From Thermoanaerobaculum aquaticum (GTDB taxonomy: Bacteria; Acidobacteriota; Thermoanaerobaculia; Thermoanaerobaculales; Thermoanaerobaculaceae), in assembly GCF_000687145.1 (NCBI RefSeq), contig NZ_JMFG01000005.1:51596-115595 (forward strand): a DNA stretch of 64,000 bases, in the 5' to 3' direction. Positions 57,917-64,000 of this stretch are shown piece after piece. The notes below the pieces were generated by a model. The model made no database searches. It had not been told where the DNA came from and saw nothing but the letters and a program-made list of their open reading frames with translations. Each line of letters begins with the position of its first letter. The first letter of the stretch is position 1. The translations under genes and the position numbers were made by a program.

Positions 57917-60010
57917 GTGTCGTGGCTTGCGGAGTTTGAGGCCCTCATTGCCGAGGGAAAGGGGCAAAGCATCGAGGAGTTCTGGCTTTCCAAGCTGGAA
58001 TTGGGGGTGGATGACCCCGATCCCTTCCTTGCCGCCAACCTGGCTTTGCGCCGGGCCGGCAAGAAGAAAGAAGCGCTCTTGCTTCTGGAACTGGCCTGGG
58101 AGCAGGCCCGGGAGCAAAAGGCCTGGCGGGCCGTGCGGGCCTTTGCCGAAGAGTGCCTGCGGTTAGGGGTGGGGGACCAGGCCAAGCTGCGGGCCGATCT
58201 GGAAGAAGCCATCCGCCACCTCTGGAACGGACGCCCCTCCCTTTCCGCGCTTTTGGCCCACTTCAACCTGCGGCAGCACAAAAACCCGGTGGACGCCTGT
58301 GAGGAGCTGGAGACCTGGCTCCGCCACGACGTGGGCGAGGTCTTTGCCATGGCCGGGCGCGGCCCCGGGCGGGTGGTGGAGGCCAACCCCAAGGTGGGAG
58401 TCTTGCGCTTGGACTTTGAAAAGGAGAAAAAGGTGCCGGTGCCCATCGGCGCCGCCTCCCGCCACCTGTTCCCTCTGCCCCCGGGGCACTTCTTGCGGAG
58501 GCGGTTGGAGGAGCCCGCAGCGCTGCGGCAGGAGCTCCTGGCGGATCCCCCGGACGCGCTGGTGGCGCTTTTGCGCTCCTTCGGCAAGCCGCTTTCCGTG
58601 GCGGAAATCCGCGAGGCTTTGGGCAGCTTGCTGGCGGACAGCGAGTGGGCCAGCTGGTGGAACAAGGCAAAGAAAAGCGAGTTCGTGGTGGCGGAAGGCA
58701 AAGGCGCTAGCGTGCGCTACCGGGCGCTCGCGGCCTCCGAGGCCGTGGAAGAGCTGGGGCAGCGGTTCGCTGCTGCGGACTTTGCGGAAAAGCTGGAGCT
58801 GGCCCGCCGGGCCAAGAAGGGCACCCCGCTTGCCCGGGAAATGGCGCAGGCGCTGCTCGCCGCAGCGCAGCGAGAGCCGGCGAAAGAGGCGTTCGCCGCC
58901 CTGGATGCCGCCCGCAAGCTGGGGGCCGCGGAGGAGGATGTGGCCCGGGCGAAAGCCACGATCCTCGAAAAGCAGCCAGCGCTGGAGCTGGCCCGGGAGC
59001 TTACCGAGGCTTCCCACCGCCAGGAGGTGCTGCAGTACTTGCTCGATCGCGGCGATGCGGAAGCTCTTGCTGGCTGGCTTTTTCTGGAAACCAACCCGCG
59101 GCTTTTGCGCCTGGCGGCGGAAAAGCTCCTGGAGCTGGGGGAACGGGCCAAGCTCGAGCAGTTTTTCGGCCAGGTTTTCCTCCACCCGGCGCGCTTCGCT
59201 GCGGCGTGGGTCTGGGCCATGGAGCTCACCGAGGGGCCAGTGGCGAAGCTTGTGGCTGCCAAGAAAAACCCCGCCGCGGTGCTGCGCTTGGTGGATGCGG
59301 GGGAGCGGAAGGAGTTCGCCCCCTACCGCGCCCGCATCCGCGCTTTGCTTTCCCCAAGCTCCTGGGTGGCGGAGGTGCTGAAAAAAGACCTCACCGAAGA
59401 GCAAGCCAGGAGGCTGTACCACATCCTTCAAGCCCCCGGAGTCCTCAAGGAGGAGCGGGCTTGGCTCAAGCGCGCGGTGCTCGCCCGCTTCCCGCAGCTC
59501 GCGGCGGGGGCAGCGGAGGATACCGCGGTCCCGGCTCTCCCCAAGACCGTGGCTTGGCTCCGGCAGCAGCTGGACAACTTGCTCCACAGGGAAATCCCCG
59601 CCACCTTGAAGGCCATCCAAACCGCCCGCGAAGAGGGGGACTTGCGGGAAAACTTCGAGTACCACGCCCAGCGGGCGCGCCAGGAGCTGCTCTCCGCCCG
59701 GGCTGCCAAGCTCCAGGCGGACCTTTCGCGGATCAAGCTCATCGAGCCCGCCCAGGTGGACACCTCGAAAGTGCGCATCGGCTGCCAGGTGGAGCTCCAA
59801 GCCCCGGAGGGCAGCACGCGCACCGTGGCGATCCTCGGCCCGTACGAAGCCAACCCCGAAGCCGGCATTTACTCCCACGCCTCGGGGGTGGGGGAAGCGC
59901 TCTTGGGTCGGGTGGTGGGGGATGAGGTGCAGCTGGAGGGCAAAACCTACCGCATCGCCCGCATCGCCCCGGTGGACGAAGCCCACGTGCCGCTGCGGGA
60001 GGCGTTGTGA
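57917..60010 (+). CDS. greA: Long GreA-type transcription elongation factor
   Basis: 697 residues against about 158 for standard GreA. The last ~160 residues are a full GreA: coiled coil with the acidic tip AREEGDLRENFEYHAQRARQ (where the two acidic residues reach RNA polymerase's active site), then an FKBP-like domain (VELQAPEGSTRTVAILGP, EALLGRVVGDEVQLEG). The ~530-residue amino part is helical, with HEAT or TPR-like units (AKLEQFFGQVFL, VLRLVDAGERKEF). Comparable long GreA proteins occur in Chlamydia. GTG at 57917 is preceded by AAGGAGG. The nitroreductase gene overlaps its stop. Confidence 0.85.
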   Translation: MSWLAEFEALIAEGKGQSIEEFWLSKLELGVDDPDPFLAANLALRRAGKKKEALLLLELAWEQAREQKAWRAVRAFAEECLRLGVGDQAKLRADLEEAIRHLWNGRPSLSALLAHFNLRQHKNPVDACEELETWLRHDVGEVFAMAGRGPGRVVEANPKVGVLRLDFEKEKKVPVPIGAASRHLFPLPPGHFLRRRLEEPAALRQELLADPPDALVALLRSFGKPLSVAEIREALGSLLADSEWASWWNKAKKSEFVVAEGKGASVRYRALAASEAVEELGQRFAAADFAEKLELARRAKKGTPLAREMAQALLAAAQREPAKEAFAALDAARKLGAAEEDVARAKATILEKQPALELARELTEASHRQEVLQYLLDRGDAEALAGWLFLETNPRLLRLAAEKLLELGERAKLEQFFGQVFLHPARFAAAWVWAMELTEGPVAKLVAAKKNPAAVLRLVDAGERKEFAPYRARIRALLSPSSWVAEVLKKDLTEEQARRLYHILQAPGVLKEERAWLKRAVLARFPQLAAGAAEDTAVPALPKTVAWLRQQLDNLLHREIPATLKAIQTAREEGDLRENFEYHAQRARQELLSARAAKLQADLSRIKLIEPAQVDTSKVRIGCQVELQAPEGSTRTVAILGPYEANPEAGIYSHASGVGEALLGRVVGDEVQLEGKTYRIARIAPVDEAHVPLREAL

Positions 60011-60729
60011 GCGCGCCGCTGCTCGCTCCCCACCGCTCGATCCGCACCTTCCAGGCAACGCCGGTCCCCGAAGAGACCGTGCAAGCGGTGCTTGCGGAAG
60101 CCCAGCGTGCCCCCACCGACGCCACCGCGCAAATGTACTCGCTGATCCGCGTGCGCGATCGGCAGCTCCGGCTGGCCATCTCCCGGGCCTGCGGCGGCTT
60201 GCCCCCCGTGGAGGCAGCTCCAGAGTTCTTCGTGGTGTGCGCCGACCTGGCGCGCCTTGCGGCGTTGCTCTCGCTTTCGGGCAAGCCGCTGGGTCGTTTC
60301 CCCGCCATCGGCCTGCACTTCGCCACCGTGGATGCCACCCTGGTAGCCCAGCGCCTCATGGACGCGGCGGAGGCGGCGGGGCTCGGGGTTTGCCCCATCG
60401 GCGCCTTGGTGAACGGCATCGAGGCGTTGCCGCAGCTTTTGGGGCTGCCACCGTTGGTGGTGCCAGCCTTCGGCATCTGCATGGGCTTCCCCGCCGAGGA
60501 TCCTCCCCTGCGCCCGCGCTTGCCCTTGAGCCTGGTGGTCCACGAAAACCGCTACCGCACCCCGCAGCCGGAGGAGCTGCAGCAAGCTTGCCAGCAAATG
60601 AACCCCATCACCCGCAGCGGCAACTGGCTTGCGGTGCTCGAGCGCTACTTCGCCCCCTCGGGCATCATGGAGCAGCGGGAAACCCCATTCCGCGCCACCC
60701 TCGCCCGCCAGCAGCTCGCCAGCATCTAA
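60007..60729 (+). CDS. NfsA/FRP-like nitroreductase family protein
   Basis: 240 residues. FMN-dependent NADPH oxidoreductase of the nitroreductase fold: HRSIRTFQATPVPEETVQAVL opens the chain as usual, with the AEAQRAPTDATAQMYSLIRV segment and MDAAEAAGLGVCPIGAL in the middle. NfsA-type enzymes reduce nitro compounds, chromate or quinones by two electrons. The native substrate is unknown. GTG at 60007 overlaps the greA TGA by four bases. Confidence 0.85.
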   Translation: MSAPLLAPHRSIRTFQATPVPEETVQAVLAEAQRAPTDATAQMYSLIRVRDRQLRLAISRACGGLPPVEAAPEFFVVCADLARLAALLSLSGKPLGRFPAIGLHFATVDATLVAQRLMDAAEAAGLGVCPIGALVNGIEALPQLLGLPPLVVPAFGICMGFPAEDPPLRPRLPLSLVVHENRYRTPQPEELQQACQQMNPITRSGNWLAVLERYFAPSGIMEQRETPFRATLARQQLASI

Positions 60730-60799
60730 CCCCCATTTCCCGGCAGTCTTCTACCTCCCCGAAAAGGCATGGATCCGGCGGCACCGGCAACGCGCGGCC

Positions 60800-60828
60800 T
60801 TGACAAGGCTGAGCCGACGTGGTATCTA
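60800..60828 (+). promoter_or_regulatory. Predicted promoter for the 60871 gene
   Basis: Perfect -35 TTGACA (60800-60805), 17 bases, then TATCTA (60823-60828). Start near 60835 leaves a 36-base leader with AGGAGG at 60861-60866. Confidence 0.55.
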
Positions 60829-60870
60829 GCCCAGCGCATGGCGCCGATGGCGGACCGAACAGGAGGTGCT

Positions 60871-61293
60871 ATGAAGCTCAAGACTGCGGCTTCGGTGTTG
60901 CTCTTTGCAGCAACGGCTTTTGGCGGCAGTTTGGATGTGACCGTGGACGCGAAGGCAGTGCGGATAAAAAGGCTCACCGCTGGTGGGAGCGCGCTTGTTT
61001 GCGTGGAAACCCGCGCTCGGGAAGGCTGGTTTCCGGAAGTCGCGCGGCGCGTTATGGTTTTGAGCGACGACGACCGGGACGGGATTGTGGTTTGGGAGGC
61101 GGGCCGGGAGCTGCCTGCCATGACCATTGCCGCAGCGGTGGATCTCACCAGCGGCGAGGCGGCCTTCGGAGCGAGCCCGGACTACCCCTACCTCCCTGTG
61201 CTGCCCACCGACCTCAAGGTGGCGCCTCTCGCCAGGGGAGTTCCGCTGAAATTTACACCTCCTGCCAGTATCCCTACGGGGACAGCCGCGTAG
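60871..61293 (+). CDS. Small secreted protein upstream of the RHS gene, possibly truncated
   Basis: 140 residues from ATG at 60871, which follows AGGAGG. A signal peptide (MKLKTAASVLLFAATAFGG) is followed by an immunoglobulin-like or propeller-like stretch (LVCVETRAREGWFPEVARRV, VLSDDDRDGIVVWEAG, IAAAVDLTSGEAAFGAS). It ends abruptly with PTGTAA in the frame next to the RHS reading, and I suspect it is the front of a longer gene joined to the RHS sequence. Not assigned to a family. Confidence 0.55.
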   Translation: MKLKTAASVLLFAATAFGGSLDVTVDAKAVRIKRLTAGGSALVCVETRAREGWFPEVARRVMVLSDDDRDGIVVWEAGRELPAMTIAAAVDLTSGEAAFGASPDYPYLPVLPTDLKVAPLARGVPLKFTPPASIPTGTAA

Positions 61294-64000
61294 CGGTTGC
61301 CGAGCCAACCTGGCGGTCCAACGCGGGGCTCGGTTGGCGCTTTGGTTTTGGCGATCTCCTCGCGCCCGCAACCGTGGGCAACGAAGGTCCGACCTGGACG
61401 TACCTGAGCCCGGACGGTGCGGAGCACCGCTTTTACCAGACGCTGCACGAAGGGGAGAACGACGGCGACGCTTCCGTGTTGTACACCCGCGACAACACCT
61501 ATCTGTGACTGAAGCTTTTCAACCCGGTGGCAGGGGTTTACCAGCAAGCAGTGGTGGAGTTTCCCAACGGCGAAAAGCACACGTTCGTCCCCAAGGACAG
61601 CTCGCTCCCGTACTACCGGCTTGCTAGCGTCCGCGACAGCTTTGGGAACGGGTTCGATATCGCCTATGCTGCCAACGTCTGGACCATCACCGATACCCTC
61701 GGCCGGCAGCACAAGGCGTTTTTTGACTATGTGCACCCGGTGCTGGGCCGGCAGCTTACCCAGCTGCAGCTCGCTGGTTTCAACGGCACGCAAGCGGTGT
61801 TTACCTTCAGCTATGCCGTACCACCGTACCAGGAACCCGGCGGGACCGCCACCGGTTTCTTAGCTCGCAGCACCAAGCACCAGTACAACTGCAGCGTATG
61901 TTGGAAAAACCAAGCACTGCCACCCCCGTGGGTTCAAGTTGCTTTCTTGACCAAGGTCACGCTTCCCGACGGCTCGGCGTTCGGCCTCGGGGATGGCGAA
62001 AACCTCGGGGATTACTACGCGCTCATACCGCCTTCCTGTACTCCCCCGAGCCTTCCGGCGCCGGATTACCCTGGCGTTCTGAAGAAGCTGCGGCTGCCCA
62101 CTGGCGGCACGTACACCTGGACCTGGGGCAAATGGCAAAACGCCCCGGGGAACGTGAGCTGTTACAACCACGCGGAGGAGCTGGCCTTGGTGCAGGACCT
62201 GCTGGGGGTGGTGCGAAAGGACATCGCAAACCCCATGCCTGGGGGAACCCAGGCCGGCAGCTGGCTTTACCAACACACGGTGCCCTGCACCTTGAGCGAC
62301 GGCCAGCCCGATCCGGACTGCCAGGAGTCCTGGACTGCGGTGACGGACCCCCTGGGCAACGTTACCAAGCACTACTTCCGGACGCGTTATTGCTTGCAAT
62401 CCCCCGATTACGGCTGGGATTACGGCTTGCCTTACACCATGGGTCCCCAGGGTCAGTCCACCTCGCCGCCTTTCAAGTCTGTGGAGTACTATCGAGGTGC
62501 CACCACGCTGCTTCGGACCGCTTACGTGACTTACGAACACGATGCGCTGGTTCCCATCCAGGATGCGCAGTACCTGCCTTGGAAATGGCACGACTCGAAC
62601 CGCCGGGTAAAGTTCGAGCAAACCACGTACGCCGACGACGGCGGGCGGATCGCTACAGTGAGCTACTCGAACTTCGACGGCCTGGGCCATTACCGCCAGG
62701 TGCAAACGGGGGGGAGCTTCCCGGGGAACAACGTGCGCACCACGTTCGTGAACTACAACCCAACTCGTGGCGTTTACCCAGGCTCCTTCGTTCCTCCCAG
62801 CCCCAACGATCCTTGGGTGCTGGGGACGTTCAGCTATCGCCAGCAGACCGAAGGATCGTTCCAGCAATTCGAACAGAGCTGTTTCGAAGCTTCCACGGGC
62901 TTTTTGTTGCGCTCGCGGACGTATAAAAACCCCCCGTACCAGGCGAGCGCAGACGTGATCGTGCGCTTCAGCCGTGACACAGCTGGCAACACCGTGCGGG
63001 AGGAGCGCTTTGGCGGGGACCTGCAAGCTGTGCCTACGGGGGACCTGTGCTCGCTGGCGCTGCCCACGGCCTGGTACCGCGTGGACCACAGCTACCAGTA
63101 CGGTGTGCGCAACCAGTCCGTGGTGGTGGACGCGGCCACCGGTGTGGCGTTCCCCTTCAAGTTGCTCGACCAGGACATTGACTTCGCCACAGGTCTCGTG
63201 AAGACCAGCAGGGATGTTTCCGGACTTGCCACGACCTACGAGTACGACGCCATGGCCCGGGTTTCCTGGGTCAAGCCGCAGCTTGGTCACGACGGCTGGG
63301 TGCGCTTCGTTTACACCAACGCTTCCGCCACAACCCCGGCCAAAGTGGACGTGTACGTGCTGCCCAACGGCAGCACCAACTTGAGCCAAGCTTTGGCGCG
63401 CATGGCTTGGGAGTTCGATGGTTTCGGCCGGCCTTACGGAGAGTACCGCCGCATGCCAGGTGGGACTTGGGTGCAGCGCAAGACCAACTACAACGCCTTG
63501 GGCTGGACGGTGAAAAGCTCTGAGTGGGACCCTTACGGCACCCCGGACAGCGGGCCGAACGGCATGAAGTGGACCGAGACGACGAGCTTCGACCCGTTTG
63601 GCCGTCCGGAGCGGGTGGTCGCGCCGGATGGAAAGGTCACCACCTTCAGTTACGCTGGGGTGCGGCTTACCACGGTGCAAGCCACGGTGGCCACGCAGGC
63701 GAACGGGGTGGAGACGACCGCCACCGTGACCCGGGAGTTCGATCGGTTTGGGCGGTTGGTGAAGGTCACGGAGCCCTCGGGTTCGGGGGGAAGCATGGTG
63801 AGCACCAGCTACGTTTACGACGTGGCGGGGCGGTTGCGGCAGGCCACCACCGCGGCTGGGGCGATCACGCAAAACCGGGTGTGGACCTACGACGGGCGGG
63901 GGTATTTGCAAGCTGAGCAGCTGCCGGAAAAAGGCCCCAGTGGCAACGGCGTGGTGCAGTACCTGGGGTACGATGCCTTGGGCCACGCCACGCGGGTGGT
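61248..64000 (+). pseudogene. YD/RHS-repeat protein, interrupted by TGA and cut by window end
   Basis: Reading frame 3 encodes RHS-type sequence: AEPTWRSNAGLGWRFGFGDLL, then VLYTRDNTYL, a TGA at 61506-61508, and an immediate continuation LKLFNPVAGVYQQAVVEFPN. From 61509 the frame is open for 830 codons to the window end. YD-repeat units start near 63230 (TYEYDAMARVSW, WEFDGFGRPYGEYRR, SFDPFGRPERVVAPDG, REFDRFGRLVKV, YVYDVAGRLRQA). The TGA is probably a changed CGA, because an arginine fits TYL[R]LKL. No signal peptide or start remains in this frame; the front of the gene is missing or fused to the 60871 gene. RHS proteins are large secreted or surface toxins; the toxin tip would lie beyond the window. 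Confidence 0.65.
63230..64000 (+). repeat. YD-repeat coding region
   Basis: At least seven degenerate protein repeats with core YD or FD followed by xxGR (EYDAMARV, EFDGFGRP, FDPFGRPE, EFDRFGRL, VYDVAGRL, TYDGRGYL, GYDALGHA) spaced by roughly 25-60 residues. They form the beta-rich shell of RHS proteins and run past the window end. Confidence 0.75.

Noticed and set aside
58163..60058. 631-codon open frame opposite greA
   Set aside because: No recognisable domain, composition of a shadow frame; the + strand GreA motif is clear.
61860..63986. 708-codon open frame opposite the RHS gene
   Set aside because: The product is His, Arg and Val-rich without motif, whereas the + strand shows YD repeats in one frame.

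Overview
The window is GC-rich, densely packed bacterial chromosome: about 48 genes with almost no space between them, the longest non-coding gap being about 210 bases. Signal peptides, lipoprotein boxes, an outer-membrane-barrel-like protein, an O-antigen-ligase-like protein and a sigma-54-type activator point to a Gram-negative cell. EtfAB, a two-gene 2-oxoacid:ferredoxin oxidoreductase and a radical SAM enzyme of the AmrS type fit an anaerobic or facultative lifestyle. The overall style resembles Acidobacteriota (Thermoanaerobaculia-like), but this is inference from gene content; no rRNA or tRNA gene is present to test it.

Layout. 1-4,000 (+): the end of fabF, then etfB-etfA, then two small membrane-anchored proteins, one with LEA-like helical repeats. 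4,015-9,368 (-): a tight operon aroF, S55-protease-like protein, secreted propeller-like protein, coaD. 9,421-13,204 (+): three envelope proteins (secreted protein, DUF1684-like lipoprotein, large multidomain outer-membrane candidate). 13,238-19,582 (-): amrS, smc and an O-antigen-ligase/TPR protein. 19,643-24,665 (+): aroA and a 1,256-residue sigma-54 activator. 24,662-29,448 (-): aldehyde dehydrogenase, 2-hydroxyacid dehydrogenase, pncB and an FHA protein. 29,497-32,201: a YbgC-like thioesterase (+), alr (-) and a DUF5924-like membrane protein (+). 32,236-34,580 (-): the 2-oxoacid oxidoreductase. 34,723-51,391 (+): one run of fifteen genes, mostly overlapping: aroB, valS, birA, coaX, an unknown gene, rlmD-like, comEC, miaA, hfq, a TPR lipoprotein, a Crp/Fnr regulator, pgsA-like, an AI-2E transporter fused to a glutaredoxin-like domain, pepP-like and nadA. 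51,400-53,058 (-): cstA. 53,272-60,729 (+): a hybrid histidine kinase, hutH, a long GreA-type factor and a nitroreductase. 60,871-64,000 (+): a small secreted protein running into a disrupted YD/RHS-repeat gene that leaves the window.

Functionally this is mostly core metabolism and housekeeping: three shikimate genes in three transcription units (aroF, aroA, aroB), CoA synthesis (coaD, coaX), NAD synthesis (nadA, pncB), chromosome maintenance (smc), translation and RNA (valS, miaA, hfq, rlmD, greA) and the envelope. I found no CRISPR array, prophage, insertion sequence or obvious defence cassette.

The most unusual observations are: several start codons placed 6-8 bases after a -10 box with no ribosome binding site (likely leaderless mRNAs); the broken RHS locus; the sigma-54 activator with a long unrecognised amino-terminal half, convergent with an FHA gene; the transporter-glutaredoxin fusion; and the S55-like protein whose serine and histidine motifs appear in the reverse of the order I recall for SpoIVB.
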